64,000 nt of DNA from positions 2,888,501 to 2,952,500 of the forward strand of contig NZ_OMPN01000001.1 of NCBI RefSeq assembly GCF_900291975.1, given 5' to 3'. The notes under the pieces are model-generated. The model was not told the origin of the DNA and did no database searches. It worked only from the letters and a program-made list of their open reading frames with translations. Below, piece after piece: positions 1 to 8,700 of the stretch. Position 1 is the first letter of the stretch. Each line of letters opens with the position of its first letter. Source of the stretch: Agathobaculum massiliense. Its GTDB lineage: Bacteria; Bacillota; Clostridia; Oscillospirales; Butyricicoccaceae. A program made the position numbers and the translations under genes.

Positions 1-1811
1 AGGATGCCGCTACCAAGTCCTACCTGAAGAAAGGCCAGGATATCGTCGATATGAACCACAAGGCGATCGACGTTGGCGCGACCGCGTTCCACAAGGTCGA
101 GATTCCGGCGTCTTGGGCGAATGCCGCGGACGAAGCGGACAACCGCGACCTGCAGGGCCGTCCGGAAGTCGTCAAGATGGTCAAGGACGTTATGGAGCCC
201 ATCGGCCGCATGGACGGCGACTCTCTGCCGGTATCCGCTTTCGCCGGCGAGCATGTTGACGGTTCGTTCGAGCACGGCGCTGCCGCTTACGAGAAGCGCG
301 GCGTAGCCGTTACCGTTCCGACCTGGAACGCCGAGACCTGCGTACAGTGCAACCAGTGCGCTTATGTCTGCCCGCACGCCACCATCCGTCCGTTCGCGCT
401 GACCGAGGAAGAGGCTGCCGCCGCTCCGGCTTCTGCCAAGATCGTGGACATCAAGGCTGGCAAGGGCAAGGGCGTGTACAAGTACACGATGGCTGTTTCC
501 CCGCTCGACTGCATGGGCTGCGGCGTGTGCGTAGGCGTATGCCCGACCAAGTCGCTCACCATGGTTCCGCAGGAGCAGGAAGCTGCCCAGCAGGATGCGT
601 TCGATTACTGCGTAGCCAAGGTTGCCGAGAAGGCCGACATGATCTCGACTGCTTCCGTCAAGGACAGTCAGTTCAAGAAGCCGCTGCTTGAGTTCTCCGG
701 CTCGTGCGCAGGCTGCGCCGAAACCTCTTACGCCCGCCTGATCACCCAGGTCTGCGGCGACCGTATGTATATCTCCAACGCTACTGGATGCTCGTCCATC
801 TGGGGTGGTCCTGCTGCTACCAGCCCGTACACCGTTGACGCGAATGGCCACGGTCCGGCTTGGGCGAACAGCCTGTTCGAGGACAACGCGGAGCACGGCC
901 TCGGCATGTACTATGGCCAGCTCGCCATCCGTGAACGCCTGATCTCCAAGCTCGAAGAGATGGCTGCGGCGGATGCGACTCCGGCCGAAACCAAGGACGC
1001 GATCGCCAAGTTCCTGGAAACCAAGGACAACGGCGCTGCTAACGCGGAGCCGGCCAAGGCTCTGGCCGCTGTGCTTGAGCAGGGCGCGGCTGCCGGCTGC
1101 GACGCCTGCAAGGAAATCGTTGCGCATAAGGAATACTTGGCCAAGAAGTCCGTCTGGATCTTCGGCGGCGACGGCTGGGCTTATGATATCGGCTTCGGCG
1201 GCTTGGATCATGTCCTCGCTTCCGGCCAGGATGTAAACGTCATGGTATTCGATACCGAGGTTTACTCCAACACCGGCGGTCAGGCCTCCAAGGCGACCAA
1301 CATCGGCGCGGTTGCGCAGTTCGCGGCGTCCGGCAAGACCACCAAGAAGAAGAGCCTCGCCGAGATCGCGATGAGCTACGGCTATGTATACGTTGCCCAG
1401 ATCGCTATGGGCGCGAACATGAACCAGACTCTCAAGGCGATTGCGGAAGCGGAAGCCTATCCGGGACCGTCCCTCATCATCGGCTATGCCCCGTGCGAGA
1501 TGCACTCCATCAAGGGCGGTATGACCAACTGCCAGGCCGAGATGAAGAAGGCTGTCGACTGCGGCTACTGGAACCTGTTCCGCTTCAACCCGCAGCTCGC
1601 GGAAGAAGGCAAGAACCCGTTCATCCTGGAGTCCAAGGAGCCCAAGACCGAGGACTACCGCAAGTTCATGATGAACGAAGCTCGCTACTCTGCGCTGACC
1701 CGTTCGTTCCCGGATCGCGCCGAGAAGCTGTTCTCCGAATCCGAGGTCGAGTCCACCAAGCGCTATGCACACCTCAAGCGCCTGCAGGACCTGTACGCTC
1801 CAGAAGCGTAA
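1..1811 (+). CDS. nifJ: Pyruvate:ferredoxin (flavodoxin) oxidoreductase, C-terminal half (partial)
   Basis: Oxidises pyruvate with CoA to acetyl-CoA and CO2 and passes electrons to ferredoxin, in the cytoplasm; a central energy enzyme of anaerobes. The reading frame is open from the window edge, so the ATG at 51 is internal and about 602 residues of a roughly 1,170-residue single-chain enzyme are visible. Two ferredoxin-type 4Fe-4S motifs are seen: CVQCNQCAYVCP near 340-375 and CMGCGVCVGVCP near 510-545. A further CAGC lies near 703-715. The thiamine-diphosphate site GDGWAYDIG lies near 1168-1195, followed by the conserved YSNTGGQ segment near 1263-1283. A strong hairpin terminator follows the stop. 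Family assignment is firm; only the N-terminal pyruvate-binding domains are missing. Confidence 0.97.
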   Translation, partial: DAATKSYLKKGQDIVDMNHKAIDVGATAFHKVEIPASWANAADEADNRDLQGRPEVVKMVKDVMEPIGRMDGDSLPVSAFAGEHVDGSFEHGAAAYEKRGVAVTVPTWNAETCVQCNQCAYVCPHATIRPFALTEEEAAAAPASAKIVDIKAGKGKGVYKYTMAVSPLDCMGCGVCVGVCPTKSLTMVPQEQEAAQQDAFDYCVAKVAEKADMISTASVKDSQFKKPLLEFSGSCAGCAETSYARLITQVCGDRMYISNATGCSSIWGGPAATSPYTVDANGHGPAWANSLFEDNAEHGLGMYYGQLAIRERLISKLEEMAAADATPAETKDAIAKFLETKDNGAANAEPAKALAAVLEQGAAAGCDACKEIVAHKEYLAKKSVWIFGGDGWAYDIGFGGLDHVLASGQDVNVMVFDTEVYSNTGGQASKATNIGAVAQFAASGKTTKKKSLAEIAMSYGYVYVAQIAMGANMNQTLKAIAEAEAYPGPSLIIGYAPCEMHSIKGGMTNCQAEMKKAVDCGYWNLFRFNPQLAEEGKNPFILESKEPKTEDYRKFMMNEARYSALTRSFPDRAEKLFSESEVESTKRYAHLKRLQDLYAPEA

Positions 1812-1827
1812 GCTACAAAAGAATGAC

Positions 1828-1864
1828 AAAGCCCCTGCGGATATTTATCCGCAGGGGCTTTTGT
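1828..1864 (+). terminator. Rho-independent terminator after nifJ
   Basis: Inverted repeat with arms AAAGCCCCTGCGGATA and its complement around a tiny loop, ending in TTTT. It starts 17 bases after the nifJ stop codon. Confidence 0.9.
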
Positions 1865-1891
1865 GTTACAATGGGAAAAAGGGAGGCCGGT

Positions 1892-2230
1892 ATGAAGCAG
1901 GGGATCTTCAGGCGCTTGTGCGGCCTACTGCTGGCGGCTGTGGCGGTGTATGGACTGACATTTGGCGCGCTGGCGTTACGAGGCCTGCGCTATGTGGCGC
2001 CGGACACGGAAAGCTGGCGGATGCTGCCGTATATCGTACCCGCCGCGCGGTATGAGGAGGAAACGAGCGTTCGGTACCGGCAGGGCGTGTAAACGGAGGC
2101 GTCCCTTGCTATCCGGTGCTATGACGCGCAGGGGCGCACGATCACCGAAAGCGTTTATGCGGAGGATGGGGCGGAAACCTATCGTGCCGAGATCGTTTAT
2201 CACGAGATTACCAGACAGCGTACCGAATAA
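1892..2230 (+). pseudogene. Small membrane-anchored protein gene interrupted by an in-frame TAA
   Basis: From the ATG at 1892 (GGGAGG five bases upstream) the frame encodes a basic N-terminus and one hydrophobic segment (LCGLLLAAVAVYGLTFGALA), then reaches TAA at 2090-2092 after 66 residues. The same frame stays open after that stop, with protein-like content (SLAIRCYDAQGRTITESVY), until a second TAA at 2228-2230. That end is 16 bases before the next gene. With one sense codon in place of the internal TAA the product would be 112 residues with a signal anchor and a soluble C-terminal part. No family is recognised. Either the gene was recently inactivated, the truncated 66-residue form is functional, or the base is an assembly error. 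The likeliest reading is a nonsense mutation, because no frame shift is needed. Confidence 0.55.
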
Positions 2231-2246
2231 AAAGGAGGATGGAACG

Positions 2247-3884
2247 ATGAAAAGATGGATAGCGGCCGTGCTGACGGCCTGCATGCTGGCGGTTCCGGCG
2301 GGGGCCGCGGACCAGCCGAGCGACTGGGCGCTGGAAGCGGTGCAGACCGCGCGCGAGGCGGGGCTGGTGCCGGAAAAGCTGGACAGCGCCTATGACAGGG
2401 CGGCGACAAGGGCAGAGTTTTGCGCGCTGGCGGCGGCGGTTTACCGTTCGTGGGAAACTGAAGGGTTGCTGGGTAAAGTGGAAAAGGATACCGTATTGTT
2501 CACGGACTGTAAGGAGGGGGATGTGCTGCTATGCGCGTCGGTCGGCATCGTCAATGGAGTGGGAGGCGGAAGGTTCGAGCCGGGCCGATCACTCCAGAGA
2601 CAGGAGGCGGCCAGTATGCTACACCGGCTGGGCGCGCTGCGGGCGGATTACGACGGCAGCGTGCAGGGCCGTCTGCCGCATGTGTTCGCGGATGGCGCGG
2701 ATATCGCCTCGTGGGCGCGCAATGATATCAACTGGGTCTACCGCCACGGCATCATGACGGGGACGGGAGGCAATGCGTTTGAGCCGGCGGGAGAGTATAC
2801 CCGCGAGCAGTCGATCGCAACCATGCTGCGCCTATATGCCGCGCAGTATGCGGCCGAGATCCCAAAAGAGCAAGGGGAAGCATACCGTGTCGTAGTGGAC
2901 TATTCCGGCGCGGGGGTGGGCCGCGTACATATCGAGGATGCAGCCGGTAACCGTCTGCTGACCGATTTTGCGGGTACGGACGGCTATTTTTATGATGCCA
3001 GACTGTTGGGTGAATGGGCAAGCCTGCACTGGCAGCCGGATGTGGAAAGCGGATTTGCGTGCGCGTTATGCAACCTGAGAACCGGCGACACATTGGCGGA
3101 TTATTATGCTGACGGCGTGGACGAGCAGTCGGGTTCGGCATGGGCGTACTCGATGGAAAAAGGCGCGGCGGACAGCCGTATCCTGTATGCGGACGGCACA
3201 TACAGCACGCAAACCTACCAGTCGGTCACGGGCTGGGCAAACGGCAGGGCGATCGTCCGCGAGGGGGATGCCGTCCGCGCGATCGACCGCGGCGGGAATA
3301 CCCTCTGGCGCATGAATATTTCGCTCGATCAGGTGCAGGTGTACGGCGGGATCGGCGACCGCCTTGTGATAGAACGCGACGGGGCATACTGCCTGATTAC
3401 CGATGGCAAGATGGGAACGGTGAGCGAAACGCCGATGCTCCTGAACCGATGGAGCGATACTTATATCGCACAGGACAGCGGGTACTATACGCTGTATGAC
3501 TTTTCCGGCCGCCGTTTAAGCGAAACCTATGCCAACGCGATGATCGAGACGGGGCAGGACATTTATGCCTGCTGGCTGTCGGACACTGAGTATGCCTATA
3601 TCCGCTGCACGGAGTACGGAAATCCCCAAACTCTGTTTACGGTTTCCGTCAGCCAGCGGCCGGGGCCTCTGGCGACCGATGGCGCGGGGGTGTATGCCCT
3701 GCGGACCGGCGCGCAGACCGTTGCCTGCTTCGACCGTTTTGGGGATACGCTCGGCGCGATCGAAGTGCCGTTCGCAGTCGGGGAAGTGGATTTTGCAGAC
3801 GGATGCGTCCGTATCAGGGGGGAGGCGCTTGGAACCGCTCAGCAGACCATACTCTTCTTTCCGACCGGAGAGCCGGCCGAATAA
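2247..3884 (+). CDS. Secreted SLH-domain protein with a beta-rich C-terminal region
   Basis: The protein has 545 residues. Start ATG at 2247 has AAAGGAGG eight bases upstream. Residues 1-21 form a signal peptide ending AGA. Three S-layer-homology repeats follow at about 24-68, 84-130 and 145-195. They carry TRAE-type motifs (ATRAEF, LQRQEA, YTREQS), which in this family bind pyruvylated secondary cell-wall polymer. The remaining 350 residues contain repeated Tyr/Trp/Gly-rich strands, suggesting a propeller-like fold; no enzymatic motif is seen. It probably sits non-covalently on the outer face of the wall. It follows the interrupted small gene closely, so the two may share a transcript. SLH assignment is firm; the function of the C-terminal domain is unknown. 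Confidence 0.85.
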   Translation: MKRWIAAVLTACMLAVPAGAADQPSDWALEAVQTAREAGLVPEKLDSAYDRAATRAEFCALAAAVYRSWETEGLLGKVEKDTVLFTDCKEGDVLLCASVGIVNGVGGGRFEPGRSLQRQEAASMLHRLGALRADYDGSVQGRLPHVFADGADIASWARNDINWVYRHGIMTGTGGNAFEPAGEYTREQSIATMLRLYAAQYAAEIPKEQGEAYRVVVDYSGAGVGRVHIEDAAGNRLLTDFAGTDGYFYDARLLGEWASLHWQPDVESGFACALCNLRTGDTLADYYADGVDEQSGSAWAYSMEKGAADSRILYADGTYSTQTYQSVTGWANGRAIVREGDAVRAIDRGGNTLWRMNISLDQVQVYGGIGDRLVIERDGAYCLITDGKMGTVSETPMLLNRWSDTYIAQDSGYYTLYDFSGRRLSETYANAMIETGQDIYACWLSDTEYAYIRCTEYGNPQTLFTVSVSQRPGPLATDGAGVYALRTGAQTVACFDRFGDTLGAIEVPFAVGEVDFADGCVRIRGEALGTAQQTILFFPTGEPAE

Positions 3885-3887
3885 ACC

Positions 3888-3934
3888 AAAACGCAAAACA
3901 GGGGCAGCAAGAGCTGCTCCTGTTTTGCGTTTTA
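3888..3934. terminator. Bidirectional terminator between convergent genes
   Basis: Stem ACGCAAAACAGGGGCAGC against GCTGCTCCTGTTTTGCGT with a four-base loop. A-rich on the left and T-rich on the right, so it can serve the SLH gene and the convergent tcdA, whose stop codon it overlaps. Confidence 0.9.
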
Positions 3935-4642
3935 CCGTACGCCCGTCAGGTCCTTGATACATTCGCCCGCGAGGATCATGCCCGCTACCGGCGGCACAAA
4001 GGAAACGCTGCCGGGTACGGCGCGCCCCGCAGTGCCTTTCTGCTCGTCCGAGGGCAAGGGCGTGCGTGGTTCCTCCCTGGAGTAGACGACCTTCAGGCGC
4101 TTGATGCGGCGTTTTTTGCATTCCAGCCGGATGACCCGCGCGAGCGGGCAGACCGAGGTTTTGTAAATATCCGTAACTTCAAACCGCGTGGGATCGAGCT
4201 TGTTGCCTGTTCCCATGGAGCAAATCAGCGGCACGTCCAGCCGGTCGCATTCGGCGATCAGATGCAGCTTGGCGGTCACGGTGTCGATCGCGTCGATCAC
4301 ATAGTCGAAGCGGCTGAGGTCGAGCGCGCTGTCCGGCGTATAGAACATGCAGAGCGCATGGACGGTGCAGCGCGGGTTGATATCCGCGATGCGCGCGCGC
4401 ATCGCGTCCACCTTCGGCTGACCGGACGTGGACGCAAGCGCGATAAGCTGGCGGTTGCGGTTGGTGAGCGCAACCGTATCGTTATCGATCAACGTCAGCT
4501 CGCCTACGCCGGCGCGCGCGAGCGCTTCGCACGCGAACGAGCCGACACCGCCCACGCCGAACACGGCGACATGGGACGCAGCGAGCGTCTGGATGGCCTG
4601 TGAGCCGAGCAGCAGCTCGGCGCGGGAAAATTCATGTAGCAT
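3932..4642 (-). CDS. tcdA: tRNA threonylcarbamoyladenosine dehydratase (TcdA/CsdL, E1-like)
   Basis: Uses ATP to cyclise N6-threonylcarbamoyladenosine at tRNA position 37 into its cyclic form (ct6A). The product has 236 residues and the ThiF/MoeB/E1 fold. The nucleotide-binding loop GVGGVGS is at residues 29-35, followed by LIDNDTV and NRNRQ, the ATP-contacting acidic and Asn/Arg segment of the family. The ATG at 4642 is chosen because it has a CGAGG Shine-Dalgarno and matches the usual family start; the in-frame ATG at 4675 has none. Length fits TcdA (about 230-270) rather than the longer MoeB or ThiF with an extra C-terminal domain. It is convergent with the SLH gene. ThiF-like sulfur carrier activation is the alternative but less likely. 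Confidence 0.85.
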   Translation of the reverse strand: MLHEFSRAELLLGSQAIQTLAASHVAVFGVGGVGSFACEALARAGVGELTLIDNDTVALTNRNRQLIALASTSGQPKVDAMRARIADINPRCTVHALCMFYTPDSALDLSRFDYVIDAIDTVTAKLHLIAECDRLDVPLICSMGTGNKLDPTRFEVTDIYKTSVCPLARVIRLECKKRRIKRLKVVYSREEPRTPLPSDEQKGTAGRAVPGSVSFVPPVAGMILAGECIKDLTGVR

Positions 4643-4697
4643 AAAGAAACCTCGTAAACAGTCACGCAGCGGCACAGAACGCGCCGGTGAAAATGAA

Positions 4698-4729
4698 ACG
4701 CACCGAGGCCCTCTGGGCGGCCTCGGTGC
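4698..4729 (-). terminator. Terminator after the sortase-like gene
   Basis: Twelve-base-pair stem CGCACCGAGGCC/GGCCTCGGTGCG; read on the minus strand it is followed by a T-rich run (TTTCATTTT). Confidence 0.8.
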
Positions 4730-4741
4730 GGGACGGACAGA

Positions 4742-5392
4742 TCAGCTGCGAGGTTCCGAGGCGGTCAGCTCCGCCTGGACGACCAGCCGCTGTTTGAGAG
4801 AGCCGGACGGCGTACCGGTAAACAGGGTGAGCACGGCCTCGCGTCCCTCGACAGGCTCGGTCACCCAGACCTCAGTAGGCTCGACCGTTACCGCCTGGAA
4901 TACCGTATAGGTATATTGCGTGTCTTGGTCGGCGAGCAGGATGGTATCCCCTTCGCCGAGTAATTCCAAATGACGCATCAAATCGTCGGAGCGGTCGCCC
5001 GCGATCACGCAGTTGCCGGACGCACCGGGCAGCGCGCTTCCCGCGAGATGCCCTGCGCCAAGCGCGAGGTCTTTCAGATCGGTGCCTTCGACCACGTTGT
5101 CGGCGGTGCCGAGCTTGGGCAGCTTGATCACGCCAACCTGTAGCGCCTCTTCCGGAGCGGTCGCCGTGCCGTAGGCGTCGCAGTCGGTCAGGTAAACCAG
5201 ATCCTCCTCGGCGGGGAGGCTTTGCTCAATCCATTGCTCGGAGACCGGCGCAGGATCCGCCGCGATCGTCTCCTTGCCGACCAGCGTACCCCAGGGATAG
5301 TTGATGCGCTCGGTCAGCAGGCCGAAAGCCGCGATCGCGATACCCGAGATTAACAGGCCGCGTTCGATGGTTGTCTTTGTTTTACGTTCCAT
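4742..5392 (-). CDS. Sortase-family protein lacking catalytic His and Cys (pseudo-sortase)
   Basis: The protein has 216 residues. One N-terminal membrane anchor at about 12-26 and a sortase beta-barrel domain at about 86-207 are seen. The family normally shows GNxVIAGHR for the catalytic His, TLxTC for the catalytic Cys and RLxV for the Arg. Here the corresponding segments read GNCVIAGDR (Asp133), TLFTGTP (Gly193) and QRLVV (Arg202 kept). His is GAC and Cys is GGT, so both catalytic residues are replaced while the fold signature is intact. The ATG at 5392 is preferred over the GTG at 5401 because AGGTGA lies five bases before it. No LPxTG substrate is encoded in the window. Transpeptidation by the known mechanism should be impossible; a binding or scaffolding role is inference. 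Confidence 0.8.
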   Translation of the reverse strand: MERKTKTTIERGLLISGIAIAAFGLLTERINYPWGTLVGKETIAADPAPVSEQWIEQSLPAEEDLVYLTDCDAYGTATAPEEALQVGVIKLPKLGTADNVVEGTDLKDLALGAGHLAGSALPGASGNCVIAGDRSDDLMRHLELLGEGDTILLADQDTQYTYTVFQAVTVEPTEVWVTEPVEGREAVLTLFTGTPSGSLKQRLVVQAELTASEPRS

Positions 5393-5455
5393 GCAAATCA
5401 CCTAATATGAGAGTATACTGAACGGCGGCGTGTTGTCAACCGCCATGCAGAAAAC

Positions 5456-5488
5456 TGAAAAAACCTGTCCGCGGGACAGGTTTTTGGG
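5456..5488 (-). terminator. Terminator of the tRNA operon
   Basis: Stem ACCTGTCC/GGGACAGGT with a short GC loop; on the minus strand it is followed by TTTTTTCAG. It lies directly after the tRNA-Gly 3' end. Confidence 0.85.
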
Positions 5489-5564
5489 TGGAGCGGCTGA
5501 CGAGGCTCGAACTCGCTACCTCCACCTTGGCAAGGTGGCGCTCTACCAGATGAGCTACAGCCGC
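5489..5564 (-). tRNA. tRNA-Gly (anticodon GCC)
   Basis: Full cloverleaf of 76 nt on the minus strand. Acceptor GCGGCTG pairs with CAGCCGC, discriminator T, CCA encoded. D-arm AGCTC..GAGC, anticodon stem CCACC/GGTGG around TTGCCAA, T-arm GTTCGAGCC. The anticodon GCC reads GGC/GGT. Confidence 0.97.
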
Positions 5565-5572
5565 ATATAAAA

Positions 5573-5648
5573 TGGTGCCTCCGGGCGGAATCGAACCACC
5601 GACACGGGGATTTTCAGTCCCCTGCTCTACCGACTGAGCTACAGAGGC
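5573..5648 (-). tRNA. tRNA-Phe (anticodon GAA)
   Basis: 76-nt cloverleaf on the minus strand. Acceptor GCCTCTG pairs with the CGGAGGC end (one G-U pair), CCA is encoded. Anticodon loop CTGAAAA inside stem GGGGA/TCCCC gives GAA. T-arm GGTTCGATTCC. Eight bases separate it from tRNA-Gly, so both come from one transcript. Confidence 0.97.
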
Positions 5649-5668
5649 GTTTCGCAACGTGCTTGTTA

Positions 5669-5697
5669 AGTATAGTCGATTTTTGCGGAAAAGTCAA
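5669..5697 (-). promoter_or_regulatory. Promoter of the tRNA-Phe/tRNA-Gly operon
   Basis: On the minus strand TTGACT, 17 bases, TATACT; the -10 box ends 21 bases before the tRNA-Phe 5' end. This is a near-consensus SigA promoter, as expected for stable RNA. Confidence 0.9.
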
Positions 5698-5725
5698 CCA
5701 TAAATTTTCCTTTTCTGCGGGAAGC

Positions 5726-5755
5726 TTGCGCACATGTTCGGGTTCATGGTATGAT
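5726..5755 (+). promoter_or_regulatory. Candidate promoter of addBA
   Basis: TTGCGC, 18 bases, TATGAT, with TGG directly before the -10 hexamer. It lies 26 bases upstream of the addB start. Confidence 0.6.
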
Positions 5756-5781
5756 AAAAAGCAATGGAAGGGGAGAGTGCC

Positions 5782-8700
5782 ATGCGCATTTGGACCGGCC
5801 GCGCGGGCAGCGGCAAAACAACGGCAATCCTGCGGGAGATCGCCGCCCGCTGTGAAAGCGGCGAGGGGCGGCAGATCTTACTTGTGCCGGAGCTGAATTC
5901 ACACCGTATGGAGCGGTCGCTCGCCGCGGCGACGGACAATCGGGGCGCGCGCACCGCCGAGGTGCTGACGTTCTCCCGCCTGGCTGATCGGGTGTTTTCC
6001 GAGGTCGGCGGGCTGGCGCAGCAGATGCTGACACCGGCCGGACAGCTCCTCACCCTACAGGAGGCCGCGCGCCGTGTTCAGGGCGGGCTGTCCGTATGGG
6101 GCGGTCTGGCGGACAAGCCCGAGCTGCTCGGCGAGGCGCTGGGGGTGGTGGACGAGTGCAAGACCTGTGCGGTCGCGCCGGAGGCGCTGTTCGCCGCTGC
6201 GGAGACGTGCAGGGACACGGCGCTCGCAGCGAAGCTGTCCGATCTGGCGCAGTTATTGACCGCGTATGAGCGTCTGTGCGACGAATCCCTGCCCGACCCA
6301 CGCGACCGGCTGACCCATCTGCGCGACCGGCTCGCAGAAAGTCATGTGCTGGACGGCGCGGCGGTGTATCTGGACGGCTTTCTGGGCTTTACGCCGCAGG
6401 AGCTGGCCGTGGTCGACGCCGTGCTGGCGGCGGGCGTGCCGCTGGCGGCGGCGGTCGCCTGCGATATGGCGTATCCGGAAATATTCGTCACGGGCTGCAA
6501 AACGGTCAAGACTCTGGAGCGCATGGCAAAGCGGCATAACCGGAAAGCGGAGCGCATCGAGCTTGGCGCAAGCAGGGTTGCGCGGCCGGCGGGCCTGGCG
6601 GCGGTGGAGGCACAAGGTCTGTTGCCCGTGCGTGTTCCGCAGGAGTCGTGCGAAGGGGTGCGCCTGTACGCTGCCGCGTCGCCGTTTGACGAGTGCGAGC
6701 ACGCGGCGGCCTATATCCGGCGCAAGGTGCGCGATGAGGGCGCGCGCTACCGCGATTTCGTGGTGGCCGCGCGTGACATCGAGCCGTACAGTGCGTTTCT
6801 CGCCATGGCGATGGCGCGATATGACGTGCCGGTGTTCCTTGCGGAAAAGCCCGACCTGCTCTCACGCCCGCCGATGGCGCTGGTCACGGGCGCGCTGAAC
6901 GCGGCGCAGTCCTATTTCAAATACGAGGACCTGTTCGGCTGTCTCAAAACCGGCTTGATGCATCTAACGCGTGAGGAGTCGGACAAGCTGGAGAATTACG
7001 CGCTGACCTGGAATATCCGCGGCGGCGCATGGGAACGGGAGTGGGCCGAACATCCGGACGGGTACGGTCAGCCGTTCGACGATCGCGCGCGGGCGCAGCT
7101 TGCGGAGTTGAACGCGCTGCGCGCGCGTTTGATCGGCCCGTTTTCCACGCTGCGCGAAAGGCTGAAAGGGGAGCAGCCGGCATCCGGCTGTGTGCGCGCG
7201 CTGTACGACTTCCTGCTCGCGGTGGACGCGCCGCGGTGCATGGCCGACCGCGCGGCCGCGCACGAGGTGGCCGGACGCCTACAGCTGGCGGATGAGTACC
7301 GCCAGCTGTGGGAGATTCTGGTGTCCGCCATGGAGCAGTTCGCATGGGTATGCGGGGATACGCCGCTGACGGCGGAGCGGTTTGCGAAGCTGTTCCGTCT
7401 GGTGCTGGGCGAATACGACGTGGGTACGATACCCGTTTCACTCGACCGTGTGACCTGCGGCAATATCGAACGCGCATGCGGGGAAAACGCGAAATACGTG
7501 ATCCTGCTCGGGGTAAACGACGGGCTGATCCCCAAGGCGCCCTCCTCCGCCTCGCTGCTCAGCGATATGGAGCGGGACAAGCTGGACGCGCTGGGGGTGG
7601 AACTGAAAGCCTACGGCGTGGAGCGTCTGCTCATGGAGCAGGAGACCCTGTACCGCGCGCTTGCCTGCCCCACTGAGGAACTGCTGCTCACCTGGCATAT
7701 GAGCGACGCCGTGGGTGGGGAGACGCGCCCGTCGTATTTTGTGGGCGTGGTGCGGGGGCTGCTGCCCGACGTGCTGTTTTCCACGCACCAGACGGAAACA
7801 GCGCAGGACCGCCTGCAGGCGGAGCGTCCGGCGGTCGAAATGGCCTGCGCATACCTGTCCGGCGACCGCACGGCGGCGGTGCGCGCGGCCTACGGTTTTT
7901 ACCGCGACGACGAGCGGGTACACCATGCCGCGCAGCAGCGGCGCGGACGGGGGCCGCTGACCAGCCCGCATACGATAGAGGGGCTATATGGAAAAAGCCT
8001 CAACCTGACCGCCTCGCGCGTGGACACATTTTACTCCTGCCGGTTCGCGTTTTTCATGCAGTACGGCCTGAAAGCCAGGCCGCGCCGTGTGGCGCGGTTT
8101 GACGCGCTCGAAACCGGCACGTTTATCCACTATGTGCTGGAGCATGCGCTGACTGCATTGGGGAAAGGCGCGGGCGGCGCGGCGGCTGCGGAGGAAGCGG
8201 CGGTCCGGCGTGCCTGCCGCACGGCGGTCCGGCAGTATGTGCAGGAGGAACTGGGCGGCATGGAGAACAAGACCGCGCGCTTTCGCTATCTGTTCGGGCG
8301 GCTGACGCGCACGGTTGAGCAGATCTTGGACAATGTGATTGACGAGCTGCGCGTTTCCGACTTCGCGCCGATCGATTATGAGGTGGATTTTTCGCGCGGC
8401 GGCGACCTGCCGCCCGTCCTGTGCGCGGAGGGGGAGGTTTCAGTGTCCCTCTCGGGCAAGGTGGATCGCGTGGACGGGTATATCAAAAACGGGCGGCTGT
8501 ACTTGCGCGTGATGGACTACAAAAGCGGTAAAAAGTCGTTTTCCCTGTCGGATATCTGGTATGGGCTGAACATGCAGCTCGTTATCTACCTGTATGCACT
8601 TCAGCAGGAGGGCTTGGAGCGCTACCGTAAGCGTCTGACCCAAACGTTCAACGAAATCGTACCCGCGGGCGTTTTGTACGTCCCCGTGCGGGACGAGCTG

